Shown one piece after another: positions 52,932 to 61,746 of a stretch of 64,000 bases of DNA. A program made the translations under genes and the position numbers. This DNA comes from Mycolicibacterium baixiangningiae (GTDB lineage Bacteria; Actinomycetota; Actinomycetes; Mycobacteriales; Mycobacteriaceae), in NCBI RefSeq assembly GCF_016313185.1, contig NZ_CP066218.1, positions 3,906,001-3,970,000 of the forward strand, in the 5' to 3' direction. The notes under the pieces were generated by a model that saw nothing but the letters and a program-made list of their open reading frames with translations, searched no databases and had not been told where the DNA came from. How positions within the stretch are numbered: the first letter of the stretch is position 1; each line of letters starts with the position of its first letter.

Positions 52932-53756
52932 ATGGAAGCAGAGATCCACTCCCTGGGGTCGTTCCTGCGTAGTCGCCGTGAACGGGTCGACCCGGCTGCG
53001 GCGGGAGTGGTCCTGCTCGGCCGCCGTCGCGTGCCAGGGCTACGCCGCGAAGAGCTGGCGACCCTCGCCGGCGTCAGCGCCACCTACTACGCCCGCCTCG
53101 AGCAGGGCCGCGACCGCCACCCTTCACCCGAGGTGCTCGACGCCATCGCCGACGCGCTGCGGTTGGACACCGCCGAACGAGACCATCTGCACCGCCTGGG
53201 TTCTCCGGCATCTCGGCGCGCCACCAGGGGCCGCCCAATGGCCGAAGCCGTTCGGCCCGGTGTGAGCGAACTGCTCGCGCTGTGGTCGGCCTTCCCGGCC
53301 TTCGTGGTCAACGCCCGCCGAGACGTCCTCGCCGCGACCGAACTGGCCGAGCGCATCAACCCAGGATGGAGCCCGGGTTGCAATCTCGCCGTCTTCACCT
53401 TCCTCGACGCGCGCGCCAAGGAGACCTACCCCGACTGGGACATCATCGCCGGCCAGGTCGTCGCCGGGCTGCGCACCGCGTCCGCGGCCTACCCTGACGG
53501 TGATGTCGGGGGGCTCATCGAGTACCTCACCACCGAAGACGCCACTTTCGCCAAGCTGTGGTCCACCCAGGACGTCTACGCCCGCACCATTGGCCAGAAA
53601 CGCTTCGCCGTCAAGGACTTTGGCGTCATCACGCTGCAATTTGAAGCCTTCAGCGTCGACGGCGCACCCGGTCAGACACTATTCGTCTACTTCCCGTCGC
53701 GGGGCAGCTCCGATGAAAGCGTGTTCGCGCACTTGCAGGCGCGGGCGTATTCGTGA
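52932..53756 (+). CDS. XRE-family regulator with MmyB-like ligand domain
   Basis: 274 residues. The HTH (LATLAGVSATYYARLEQGRD, about residues 40-60) is followed by the MmyB-like PAS-type ligand-binding domain (AFVVNARRDVLAATELAERINP, ends GQTLFVYFPSRGSSDE). This family binds fatty acids in some members and typically regulates a divergent SDR gene, which is present here. It is bounded downstream by a long hairpin. Confidence 0.92.
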   Translation: MEAEIHSLGSFLRSRRERVDPAAAGVVLLGRRRVPGLRREELATLAGVSATYYARLEQGRDRHPSPEVLDAIADALRLDTAERDHLHRLGSPASRRATRGRPMAEAVRPGVSELLALWSAFPAFVVNARRDVLAATELAERINPGWSPGCNLAVFTFLDARAKETYPDWDIIAGQVVAGLRTASAAYPDGDVGGLIEYLTTEDATFAKLWSTQDVYARTIGQKRFAVKDFGVITLQFEAFSVDGAPGQTLFVYFPSRGSSDESVFAHLQARAYS

Positions 53757-53778
53757 CAAGGCGCCAGGTAGCGCCCCG

Positions 53779-53839
53779 CGCGAAACAGCATTCCCGGTCG
53801 TCAAGGCGACACCTTGACAGCCGGGAATGCTGTTTCGCG
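53779..53839. terminator. Long composite hairpin between convergent genes
   Basis: Outer arms 53779-53797 and 53821-53839 (cgcgaaacagcattcccgg and its complement) form 19 perfect pairs. An inner stem gtcaagg/ccttgac (53800-53806, 53812-53818) has a 5-nt loop. It is the longest hairpin in the window and lies between the MmyB-like regulator and the acyl-CoA dehydrogenase-like gene. Confidence 0.85.
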
Positions 53840-53850
53840 GGCGAAGCCCT

Positions 53851-55068
53851 TTAGAAGTAGCCGCTCCCCGGCAACCGCGTCTGCCGCACGTAGTAGGCAC
53901 CCAGCGCTTGCGCCTTGTACGACGTCGGGTTGTGCGACGCCAGCGTGCGGATGTTGCGCCAGTGCCGGTCGAGCAGGTGGGCCTGCCGCACCACCGACGC
54001 GCCGCCCACGTCAAAGATCTGCGACGCCGACTTCTGCGCGAGCCCGTCGACCACGATCTTGGCCGCGGCCGCCCGCAGCGACGCCTCGTGCGCCAGGTCC
54101 AAACCAGGATCGGTGCCGGCCACATCGGCGTCGAACGCGGCCGCCAGCGCGTCGGCCGCCGCCAGCACCGTCGCCTCCGATGCGTATGCCGCCGCGGCGA
54201 TTTCTCCGATCTCCCGCTGCAACAGCGGGTCATCGGCGGGCGTAGTAGTCGGCGCCCATGCGAAGCTGCGCGGCCGCTGGAGCACATGCGCCACCGCGTC
54301 ATCCCGAAGCGCTTGCAGCACACCGGCTTCCAGCGCCGTCACATACAGCTGGAAGAACGCACCCGACAGGTACAGCGCCGGCGGCTCGGTGTCGGCGTCC
54401 GGCGGCGCGAACTGCAACAGCTCGTCGGCCGACACGGCGACGTCGTCGAAAATCGCGGTCCCCGTACCGGTGGCGCGCTGCCCCATACCGTCCCAGTCGT
54501 CGAGCACGGTCACGCCGGCCCGATCCGTGGGCACCAGCGCGATCACCGTCGCACCTTCGGGATTGCTGGCCAGCACCTCGGCATAGTCGGCGTAGAGCGT
54601 GCCGGTCGTGAAGAACTTCCTGCCGTTGAGCCGGTAACCGTCACCGTCGGGGGTGAGCTTGGTCTGCCAGGTGAATGCCCCGGCCGGCGCCGAACCCAGT
54701 TCGGTCGACGCATTACCGACGATCATCCCGCTCAGCGCAAGGTCGATCGCCCGCCTGCGTTCAGCACCGCCCAGCCGCAGCCGCTCCTCGACGAATGCGA
54801 AATGGCCACGCAGGATGTGGGCGACGTTGACGTCGGCCGCGGCCAACGCGATCACCGTCGCGAACAGGTCGCGCAGGCTCGCTCCGCCGCCGCCGTCGGC
54901 GCTGGGCACCCGCAGTGCGCCCAGGCGCGACTCGCGCACCAGATCGATGACGGCGAAGGGTCGCTCGCCGGTTCGTTCGCGCTCAAGAGCGCCCTCGGCG
55001 ATCTCCGTGATCAGCCGCGTGAGGCGGTCCGGGCCGAAGGTGACGCGTTCGGTCGAGGTGGTGGTCAT
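53851..55068 (-). CDS. Acyl-CoA dehydrogenase-fold flavin monooxygenase (DszC/SfnB-like)
   Basis: 405 residues from ATG 55068 with GGAGG 7 nt upstream. Segments such as ASTELGSAPAGAFTWQTKLT, YRLNGRKFFTTGTLYADYAEV and the C-terminal SASQIFDVGGASVVRQAHLLDRHWRN match the DszC/SfnB group, which uses reduced FMN to oxygenate sulfur or aromatic compounds, and not classical beta-oxidation enzymes. A remnant of an LLM monooxygenase lies just upstream, the usual partner in sulfur-scavenging operons. Function is inferred. Confidence 0.85.
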   Translation of the reverse strand: MTTTSTERVTFGPDRLTRLITEIAEGALERERTGERPFAVIDLVRESRLGALRVPSADGGGGASLRDLFATVIALAAADVNVAHILRGHFAFVEERLRLGGAERRRAIDLALSGMIVGNASTELGSAPAGAFTWQTKLTPDGDGYRLNGRKFFTTGTLYADYAEVLASNPEGATVIALVPTDRAGVTVLDDWDGMGQRATGTGTAIFDDVAVSADELLQFAPPDADTEPPALYLSGAFFQLYVTALEAGVLQALRDDAVAHVLQRPRSFAWAPTTTPADDPLLQREIGEIAAAAYASEATVLAAADALAAAFDADVAGTDPGLDLAHEASLRAAAAKIVVDGLAQKSASQIFDVGGASVVRQAHLLDRHWRNIRTLASHNPTSYKAQALGAYYVRQTRLPGSGYF

Positions 55069-55109
55069 CGAACTGCCTCCGGGGAGACGCGACGGTAGCC
55101 CGCCGTGCG

Positions 55110-55376
55110 GTGGATTTCGGGTAGCCGCTCTCCGCGGCCGAACAGCTTGTGCCGCAACGTGCCCGGCCACGGCGTCACGCAGCACCTCCTTGGTCGGCGC
55201 CCCGATGAACACCACCTCGGCGTCTCGGCGCCGAACTGCCGTCCTCGGGTCGACACGCCCGCCTGGTACAGCACCGGCGTCCGCTGCAACGACGGTTCAC
55301 ACAGGTGGACGCCGGGGACCTGGAAGTACTGCCCCACATGACCGATCGGGTGGATCTTGTCGGCGCGGGTGGGGTC
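55110..55376 (-). pseudogene. Remnant of a NtaA/DszA-type LLM monooxygenase
   Basis: The frame from about 55376 reads ADKIHPIGHVGQYFQVPG, HLCEPSLQRTPVLYQAG and STRGRQFGAE (to 55224), and the continuation VVFIGAPTKEVLRDAVA is in another frame from 55215. A single lost base near 55222 explains the shift (GCC GAG ACx GCC GAG). These segments fit the middle and later part of nitrilotriacetate/DBT-sulfone monooxygenases. The rest of the roughly 440-residue enzyme is missing. No coding start or SD is seen. It lies directly upstream of the DszC-like gene. Confidence 0.72.
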
Positions 55377-55603
55377 GGTGATGCGGGCAGGAGGCGGCAG
55401 CGCGGGAGGCAGGCATCGGGGTGGTGGTTCTTTCCGTCGACTGCGCCACGCTCTTGCGGCCGGCGACGCATCGTGAACTAGGGCTTGGTCACCATGCCGG
55501 ACCGCAGTCACTTGCGTAAGCGATGAAATCGCCACGATTCTTAGTAACGCCACGGCGAGATTCGCGCGCGAGAATCGCCACCCCGTTACGTAACAGGGCT
55601 CAG
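55377..55603. other. Non-coding remnant DNA upstream of mnmA stop
   Basis: No conserved open frame is seen in this 227-bp stretch. It may contain further decayed sequence of the LLM gene. Codon-like periodicity is weak. No terminator was found after mnmA. Confidence 0.4.
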
Positions 55604-56683
55604 CTAACGCCCGTCGGCCGCGCTGATCGTCGCGCTTGCCAGCACTTCATCGCCGGACGGATCGGGCCGGTAGAGCACCAGCGTCTGCCCCGTCGCGACA
55701 CCGCGCAGCGGCGCCCGCAACTCCACCGACAGCACGCCGGAATCAACAGACGCCACCGCATCGGCGAGCCCGCCGTGCGCACGCACCTGGACCTGGCACT
55801 CGACGGGGCCCGTGAACGCGACTCCCGAGGTGAACACAGGCCGCTCCCCGATGAGTTTCCACACCTCGAGATCCTCGACCCCACCGACGCGCACCGTCCC
55901 GCTCGAGGCGTCAATGGAGGTGACGTACCGCGGTCGCCCGTCCGGCCCTGGCCCGGCGATACCGAGCCCCTTGCGCTGACCGATCGTGAACCCGTGCACG
56001 CCTTCGTGTTCGGCGAGCACTGCACCGCCGGCGTCGACCACCGCACCGCGCCGTACCCCGATCCGCGCACCCAGGAACGCCCGGGTGTCCCCCGACGGGA
56101 TGAAGCAGATGTCGTGGCTGTCGGGCTTGTCCGCGACGGCCAGACCGCGCTCCGCGGCTTCCGCGCGGATCTGCGCTTTGGGGGTGTCGCCGATCGGGAA
56201 GACCGCGTGCCGTAGCTGCGAGGCGGTCAGCACCCCGAGCACGTAGGACTGGTCCTTGTCGTGGTCGACGGCACGACGCAGCCGGCCGTCGGACAGCCGC
56301 GCGTAGTGGCCGGTGGCCAGCGCGTCGAATCCCAGTGCCAGGGCGCGTCCCGACAGCGCCGAGAACTTGATCTTCTCGTTGCACCGCACACACGGGTTCG
56401 GCGTCTCACCGCGCTCGTAGGACGCGACGAAGTCGTCGATCACATCCTCTTTGAAGCGGTCCGCGAAATCCCAGACGTAGAACGGGATGTCGAGCACGTC
56501 GGCCACTCGGCGCGCATCCCCGGCATCCTCCTTCGAGCAGCATCCCCGCGAGCCGGTGCGCAACGTGCCGGGAGTGGCCGACAGCGCCAGGTGCACACCC
56601 ACCACGTCATGGCCGGCGTCGACCATGCGTGCCGCGGCGACCGAGGAGTCGACGCCACCGCTCATCGCAACTAGAACCCGCAT
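55604..56683 (-). CDS. mnmA: tRNA 2-thiouridine synthase MnmA
   Basis: 359 residues. The PP-loop is [13 protein letters not shown], the catalytic Cys are in [12 protein letters not shown] and in [11 protein letters not shown], and the C-terminal domain starts near [13 protein letters not shown]. It thiolates U34 of tRNA-Lys, -Glu and -Gln with sulfur from IscS. It is co-transcribed with iscS (its ATG overlaps the iscS stop by 1 bp at 56683), which supplies the sulfur. Substrates tRNA-Glu/Gln species with CUC/CUG anticodons at 5584 and 5753 would not carry U34. Confidence 0.96.
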   Translation of the reverse strand: MRVLVAMSGGVDSSVAAARMVDAGHDVVGVHLALSATPGTLRTGSRGCCSKEDAGDARRVADVLDIPFYVWDFADRFKEDVIDDFVASYERGETPNPCVRCNEKIKFSALSGRALALGFDALATGHYARLSDGRLRRAVDHDKDQSYVLGVLTASQLRHAVFPIGDTPKAQIRAEAAERGLAVADKPDSHDICFIPSGDTRAFLGARIGVRRGAVVDAGGAVLAEHEGVHGFTIGQRKGLGIAGPGPDGRPRYVTSIDASSGTVRVGGVEDLEVWKLIGERPVFTSGVAFTGPVECQVQVRAHGGLADAVASVDSGVLSVELRAPLRGVATGQTLVLYRPDPSGDEVLASATISAADGR

Positions 56684-57876
56684 CAGTCAACAACTCCCGA
56701 TGCCGCGAGCGCGGCCTGGCGCGCCCTGTCGACCGCCGCCGGCAGCGCGTCGAGGGCCGCGTCGACGTCGGCGTCGGTACTCGTATGGCCCAGCGACAGC
56801 CGCAACGAACCCCGCGCGCTCGCCGGGTCGGCGCCCATCGCGATCAGCACATGCGACGGCTGCGCCACCCCCGCGGTACACGCCGAGCCGGTCGAACACT
56901 CGATTCCCTTGGCGTCCAACAGCATCAGCAGCGAATCACCTTCGCAGCCGCGGAACGTGAAGTGCGCGTTGCCCGGCAGCCGGTCCACGCGGGCACCGTT
57001 GACGTAGGTGTCGTCGATCGTCGCCAGCACGCCGTCGATCAACCGGTCGCGCAGCGCCGACACCCGCGTGCGATAGGCCTCCAACCCCTCGACAGCGATC
57101 CGGGCCGCCGCCGCCATCGCGACCGCCCCCGCCACGTCGGCGGTGCCGGAACGGACGTCGCGCTCCTGGCCGCCGCCGTGCAGAAGCGGTACGCAGGCCG
57201 TGTCGCGGCGCAGCAGTAGCGCACCGATTCCGGTGGGACCGCCGAACTTGTGCGCCGTCACGCTCATCGCCGACAGCCCGCTCGCCGCGAAATCCACCGG
57301 GATCTGGCCGACGGCCTGCACCGCGTCGCTGTGCATCGGGACCGCGAACTCTGCGGCGATGGCGGCCAGTTCGGCGATCGGCTGCAGGGTGCCGACTTCG
57401 TTGTTCGCCGTCATGATCGACACCAGCGCCACGTCGTCGCAGGAGCGCAGTACCTCCCGAAGCGCGGCCGGGGCCACCGATCCGTCGGCCTCCACCGGCA
57501 GCCAGGTGACCTCGGCGCCCTCGTGGTCCACCAGCCACTGCACCGCGTCGAGGACGGCGTGGTGCTCGATCGGCGTGGTGACGATGCGGTTGCGTCGCGG
57601 CTCGGCGTCGCGGCGGGCCCAATAGATGCCCTTGACCGCGAGGTTGTCGCTCTCGGTCCCGCCGGCGCAGAAGATGATCTCCGAGGGGCGGGCGCCCAGC
57701 AGGCGCGCCAGCGTCTCGCGGGCCTCTTCCATCCGGCGGCGCGCGACCCGGCCCGCTCCGTGCAGCGAGGAGGCGTTACCGACGGTGGTCAGCACCGCCG
57801 TCATCGCCTCGATGGCAGCGGGGTGCATCGGGGTGGTGGCGGCGTGGTCGAGGTAGACCGACTTCGTCGAGGTCAT
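56683..57876 (-). CDS. iscS: Cysteine desulfurase
   Basis: 397 residues, a group I NifS/IscS enzyme. PLP Lys is in [15 protein letters not shown] His is in PIEHHAVLD and the persulfide Cys loop is [11 protein letters not shown]. It is first in the iscS-mnmA operon and supplies sulfur for tRNA thiolation and perhaps FeS clusters. The Rv3025c equivalent sits in the same place. Confidence 0.96.
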   Translation of the reverse strand: MTSTKSVYLDHAATTPMHPAAIEAMTAVLTTVGNASSLHGAGRVARRRMEEARETLARLLGARPSEIIFCAGGTESDNLAVKGIYWARRDAEPRRNRIVTTPIEHHAVLDAVQWLVDHEGAEVTWLPVEADGSVAPAALREVLRSCDDVALVSIMTANNEVGTLQPIAELAAIAAEFAVPMHSDAVQAVGQIPVDFAASGLSAMSVTAHKFGGPTGIGALLLRRDTACVPLLHGGGQERDVRSGTADVAGAVAMAAAARIAVEGLEAYRTRVSALRDRLIDGVLATIDDTYVNGARVDRLPGNAHFTFRGCEGDSLLMLLDAKGIECSTGSACTAGVAQPSHVLIAMGADPASARGSLRLSLGHTSTDADVDAALDALPAAVDRARQAALAASGVVD

Positions 57877-57923
57877 GGCCCATCCAGAATAGCCGCCGAG
57901 CCGGCACCGGCCGGATCGCCGGG

Positions 57924-58760
57924 TCAGGCGGCCAGGGTGTGGGTCGCCAGGGGCGCCGTCACGGCCCCGCGGACGGCCGTTTCACAGCGGGCGGCCAGGT
58001 CGCGGCGATCGTCCCCCGGCAACTGCAACGACTCGACGCCGATGTGGCAGACGGTCCGGCGCGCGGTGATCACCCGCCGCACCGACGCCAGCAGGGAATC
58101 GTCGCCCACGAACGCGGGCACGGTTGACCTGCGCCCGTCGTGGTGCCGGTAGGTCATGCGCAGCGGCTGCACCGGGCGACGCGCGTCCACCGCGGCCTGG
58201 AACATCGCCGGCCGGAACCGCCCGTACCCCAGCCCACACCACGTGGTGCCCTCCGGAAAGGCGACGACGGTGTGCCCGGCCCGCAACCGCTCGGTCACCG
58301 CCGCCACGACCGCGGGCAGCCGGCGCAGGCTTCCCCGGTCGATCGGGATGACCTTCATCAATCGGACGACGGGTCCCAGCGCCGGCCAGTCCACCAGGTC
58401 AGCACGCGCGACGAAGGACCCGGGCAGCACCGCTCCGACGGCGACGATGTCCAACCAGGACACGTGTCCGCTGACGACGAGGACACCGCGCAGGTTGCGG
58501 ATCGGCCCGCCGGACACCGCGATACGCACACCGAAGCTGCACAGCATCAGCCGGCAGTACGCGCGCTGCACATGCCAGCGGCCGGGCAGCGGTAGCGCCA
58601 GCAGCCACACGAAGGAGAACAGCAGCACCGCCGCGCAGACCCGCAGCGCGGTGCGCACCGCCACCCACCACCTGCGGCCCGGCCGGTCGGCACCGGCGTG
58701 GACGCAACTGGCGTCACAGGTGGCGCGCTGCAGCCAGGCGTGCTCGTTGACCAGCGTCAT
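57924..58760 (-). CDS. 1-Acyl-glycerol-3-phosphate acyltransferase-like (OlsA-like)
   Basis: 278 residues. An N-terminal hydrophobic helix ([21 protein letters not shown]) precedes the PlsC fold: HVSWLD is the HX4D motif and FPEGTTWCG the second motif. It overlaps the upstream GNAT gene by 4 bp (ATGA). The pair resembles the ornithine-lipid enzymes, where OlsA esterifies the lyso-ornithine lipid made by OlsB. Alternatively a phospholipid acyltransferase. It corresponds to Rv3026c. Confidence 0.88.
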   Translation of the reverse strand: MTLVNEHAWLQRATCDASCVHAGADRPGRRWWVAVRTALRVCAAVLLFSFVWLLALPLPGRWHVQRAYCRLMLCSFGVRIAVSGGPIRNLRGVLVVSGHVSWLDIVAVGAVLPGSFVARADLVDWPALGPVVRLMKVIPIDRGSLRRLPAVVAAVTERLRAGHTVVAFPEGTTWCGLGYGRFRPAMFQAAVDARRPVQPLRMTYRHHDGRRSTVPAFVGDDSLLASVRRVITARRTVCHIGVESLQLPGDDRRDLAARCETAVRGAVTAPLATHTLAA

Positions 58761-59590
58761 GACACCAGCCCGTTCACCATGTCGCCGGCGGCCGACACTG
58801 ATCTCAGCCGGCGCAGATAACGCGTGTCGGCGTCCCGCTTGTCCAGCAGTGCCGGGAAGTCGCCGACGCCGAAGTCGGGGTCGTGGGCGGGGTCTCCACA
58901 CACCTGCGCACCCAATCGCAGGTAGCCGCGCATCAGCGGCGGCACGGTGACCCGCGCCGGTGGCGCGATGTCGTCGAGGCTGCGGCCGTCGACGACCACC
59001 GGCCGGTACGGGTGCACGGTGTAGCGCTCGGGGGCGGCGTGACGGCGCCGCACGAAGTCGCGGACACCGCGCACCTGGGTGCCCGGGGGCTCACCGGGCG
59101 CGCCGGCGACCGGGATGGAGACGCAACCGGTGACGTAGTCGTAGCCGCAGCGGTCGAGGTAGGCGAGGATGCCGGCCCACATGAGCAGCACCACGCCGCC
59201 GTTGCGGTGGTCGTGGCGCACCACGGCGCGGCCCATTTCGACCAGCGACGGCCGCAGCGGGTCGAGTGCCCGAACGTCGAATTCGGTGGCGGTGTAGAGG
59301 CCGCCCGCGGCGACGGCGCCGGTTGGGGGCAGCATCCGGTAGCAGCCGACCAGGTCGCCGGAGGTGTCCTCACGCACCAGCAGGTGGTCGCAGTACTCGT
59401 CGAATCGGTCGGCGTCTCGACCGTCGGCCGCGCCGGCCAGCGCGAAACCGGGTTCGGAGGTGAACACGTCGTGACGCAGCCGCTGAGCGGCGGTGATCAG
59501 GTCGGGGTCGGTCGACAGGAGCAGCGAGTACCGCGGGATGTCCGTTGTTCGGGGGTGTTCGGCGGCGATCAGTACAGAGACAGCGCTCAT
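58757..59590 (-). CDS. GNAT acyltransferase, OlsB/hemolysin-like
   Basis: 277 residues. The OlsB-like Acetyltransf_5 pattern is LLVREDTSGDLVGCYRMLPP, AAGGLYTATEFDVRAL, LVEMGRAVVRHDHRNGGVVLL and YDYVTGCVSIPV. OlsB transfers a 3-hydroxyacyl group from acyl-ACP to ornithine. Here the acceptor is not proven. The stop overlaps the PlsC-like gene, supporting a joint pathway. Start ATG 59590. Confidence 0.86.
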   Translation of the reverse strand: MSAVSVLIAAEHPRTTDIPRYSLLLSTDPDLITAAQRLRHDVFTSEPGFALAGAADGRDADRFDEYCDHLLVREDTSGDLVGCYRMLPPTGAVAAGGLYTATEFDVRALDPLRPSLVEMGRAVVRHDHRNGGVVLLMWAGILAYLDRCGYDYVTGCVSIPVAGAPGEPPGTQVRGVRDFVRRRHAAPERYTVHPYRPVVVDGRSLDDIAPPARVTVPPLMRGYLRLGAQVCGDPAHDPDFGVGDFPALLDKRDADTRYLRRLRSVSAAGDMVNGLVS

Positions 59591-59686
59591 ATGCAGCACC
59601 GTCGTCCAGCTGTTCGGCGCGACGGCAATCACCGCGTGACGTGTTCGTGCACGCTCGGTGACGAGTTGTGTCGGACCCCGGGTACG

Positions 59687-59716
59687 CAAAAACCCCGGCG
59701 CCGGGGCCGGGGTTTC
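59687..59716 (-). terminator. Intrinsic terminator of etfBA
   Basis: On the minus strand AAACCCCGG and CCGGGGTTT pair over about 9 bp across an 8-nt loop, followed by TTTTT. It lies 22 bp after etfA. Confidence 0.85.
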
Positions 59717-59737
59717 GCGTGGTGATGGTCGGGTGGA

Positions 59738-60694
59738 TCAGCCCTTGCGCGCCTTGACCTTCTCGGTCAGCTGCGGGGTGACCTTGAACAGGTCACCGAC
59801 GACGCCGAGGTCGGAGATCTCGAAGATCGGCGCCTCTTCGTCCTTGTTCACCGCGATGATCGTCTTGCTGGTCTGCATCCCGGCGCGATGCTGGATCGCC
59901 CCGGAGATGCCCAGCGCGATGTACAGCTGCGGCGAGACCGTCTTACCGGTCTGGCCGACCTGGAACTGACCCGGGTAGTACCCCGAGTCGACCGCCGCAC
60001 GCGACGCGCCGACCGCACCGCCGAGCGCGTCGGCCAGGTCCTCGACGATCGAGAAGTTCTCCGCGCTGCCGACACCACGACCGCCGGAGACGACGACGGT
60101 GGCCTCGGTGAGCTCCGGGCGGTCGCCGGCCACTGCGGGCTCGCGCTTGGTGATCTTCGTCGCGGTCTCGGCCTGGGCCGGCACCTCGACGGTGACGACC
60201 TCGCCTGCGCCGTCGGCGGGCTCGGCGTCGATCGCGCCTGCGCGCACGGTGATCACCGGGGTGTCACCGGTGACCTCGGCCTCGACGGTGTAGGCACCAC
60301 CGAAGATCGAGTGGACGGCCTTGCCGCCCTCCTTGACCTCGATGACGTCGGTCAGCACACCGGACCCGATGCGGGCCGCCAGCCGGCCGCCGATCTCCTT
60401 GCCGTCCGCGGAGGCGGCGAGCAGCACAGCCGCGGGGCTGTTCGACTCGGCAAGCGCGGCCAGCACGTCGACCTGCGGGGTGACGAGGTAGCTCTCCGCG
60501 TCGTCGGATTCGGCGACGTAGACCTTGGCCGCGCCGGCGGCTTTGAGACCGTCGATCAGCGGCTCGGCGGTGCCCGGCTTGCCCACCACGACAGCGGAGG
60601 GCTCACCAAGGGCGCGAGCGGCGGTGATGAGCTCGCTGGTGACCTTCTTCAGTGCACCTTCGGCGTGCTCCACGAGCACGAGTACTTCAGCCAT
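59738..60694 (-). CDS. etfA: Electron transfer flavoprotein alpha subunit
   Basis: 318 residues. The N-terminal ETF domain ([15 protein letters not shown]) is followed by the C-terminal FAD-binding domain with [33 protein letters not shown] and [15 protein letters not shown]. It receives electrons from acyl-CoA dehydrogenases such as those at 23620. It follows etfB by 35 bp and ends at an intrinsic terminator. Confidence 0.97.
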   Translation of the reverse strand: MAEVLVLVEHAEGALKKVTSELITAARALGEPSAVVVGKPGTAEPLIDGLKAAGAAKVYVAESDDAESYLVTPQVDVLAALAESNSPAAVLLAASADGKEIGGRLAARIGSGVLTDVIEVKEGGKAVHSIFGGAYTVEAEVTGDTPVITVRAGAIDAEPADGAGEVVTVEVPAQAETATKITKREPAVAGDRPELTEATVVVSGGRGVGSAENFSIVEDLADALGGAVGASRAAVDSGYYPGQFQVGQTGKTVSPQLYIALGISGAIQHRAGMQTSKTIIAVNKDEEAPIFEISDLGVVGDLFKVTPQLTEKVKARKG

Positions 60695-60729
60695 GTTTCT
60701 TCTTCCGGTCCTTCGTGTCTCGGGGAGTC

Positions 60730-61530
60730 TTAGATGATCTTCTGGGCAACCAGGTACTCGGCGACCTTGCTGCCGCCTTCACCCTCGTCGGTGACCTTCT
60801 CGCCCGCGGTCTTCGGCGGCTTCGGCGTCGACGTCAGCACCTTGGAACCGGCGTTGGCGACACCGACCTCATCGGACTCGACACCGATCTCGGCCAGCGT
60901 CAGCGTCGTGACTTCCTTCTTCTTGGCGGCCATGATGCCCTTGAAGGAGGGGAAACGCGGCTCGTTGATCTTCTCGTTCACGCTGACCACGGCCGGCAGC
61001 GACGCCTCGAGGGTGAACACGCCGTCGTCGGTCTCGCGCTCACCGGTGACCTTGCCGTCCTCGACGGTGACCTTGCGCATGTGGGTCAGCTGCGGCAGGC
61101 CCAGGTACTCGGCGATGATGGCCGGCACTGCACCGCCCGCACCGTCGGTGGCCTCGTTGCCGGCGATGACCAGTTCGGTGCCCTCGATGGCGCCCAGCGC
61201 GCGGGCCAGCGCCCACCCGGTCTGCACCATGTCGGAACCGTGCATGCCCTCGTCGACCAGGTGCACGGCTTTGTCGGCGCCCATGGACAGCGCCTTGCGG
61301 ATCGCCTCGGTGGCCCGCTCCGGGCCTGCGGTCAGCACGGTGACCGTGCCCTCGACGCCGTTGGCGGCTTCCTTCTCCTTGATGAGCAGCGCCTCTTCGA
61401 CGGCGCGCTCGTTGATCTCGTCGAGCACGGCGTCGGCGGCTTCCCGGTCCAGCGTCCAGTCGCCCTCGGAGAGTTTGCGCTCGGACCAGGTGTCAGGGAC
61501 CTGTTTGATCAGGACCACGATGTTCGTCAT
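60730..61530 (-). CDS. etfB: Electron transfer flavoprotein beta subunit
   Basis: 266 residues of the ETF beta domain: MTNIVVLIKQVPDTWSE at the start, then LDEINERAVEEALLIKE and RKVTVEDGKVTGERETDDG. It binds AMP and docks to dehydrogenases through the conserved recognition loop (GLPQLTHMRKV). It is first in the etfBA operon, and 73 bp upstream of its ATG is the palindrome GTTACTcgtcAGTAAC. Confidence 0.97.
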   Translation of the reverse strand: MTNIVVLIKQVPDTWSERKLSEGDWTLDREAADAVLDEINERAVEEALLIKEKEAANGVEGTVTVLTAGPERATEAIRKALSMGADKAVHLVDEGMHGSDMVQTGWALARALGAIEGTELVIAGNEATDGAGGAVPAIIAEYLGLPQLTHMRKVTVEDGKVTGERETDDGVFTLEASLPAVVSVNEKINEPRFPSFKGIMAAKKKEVTTLTLAEIGVESDEVGVANAGSKVLTSTPKPPKTAGEKVTDEGEGGSKVAEYLVAQKII

Positions 61531-61602
61531 GAGATGGTTCGTCCTCCTCGATGAGGCCGGCCGTCGGTCGGCCCGTTACCACGTTTGTGAAACTGGCACC
61601 AT

Positions 61603-61618
61603 GTTACTCGTCAGTAAC
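61603..61618. promoter_or_regulatory. Palindrome between etfBA and the methyltransferase
   Basis: GTTACTcgtcAGTAAC is a perfect 6+4+6 inverted repeat, TetR-operator-like, within the 216-bp divergent gap upstream of etfB. It could regulate etfBA, the methylglucose genes, or both. Confidence 0.55.
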
Positions 61619-61746
61619 TACAGGTGGTTTGCAGGAACACCATAGCTGGTCGAAGTTCATGCCCCCGCCTCACCTACCACCGCCAACCCGTCGCGAACTG
61701 TTCACGAACCGGCCGCGAACCCGCCGCCTGGGTTAGCCTGCCTGCG

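Noticed and set aside
55065..55553. A complete 162-residue gene
   Set aside because: Only its middle resembles an LLM monooxygenase; the ends are unrelated and the homology shifts frame, so it is treated as a remnant.
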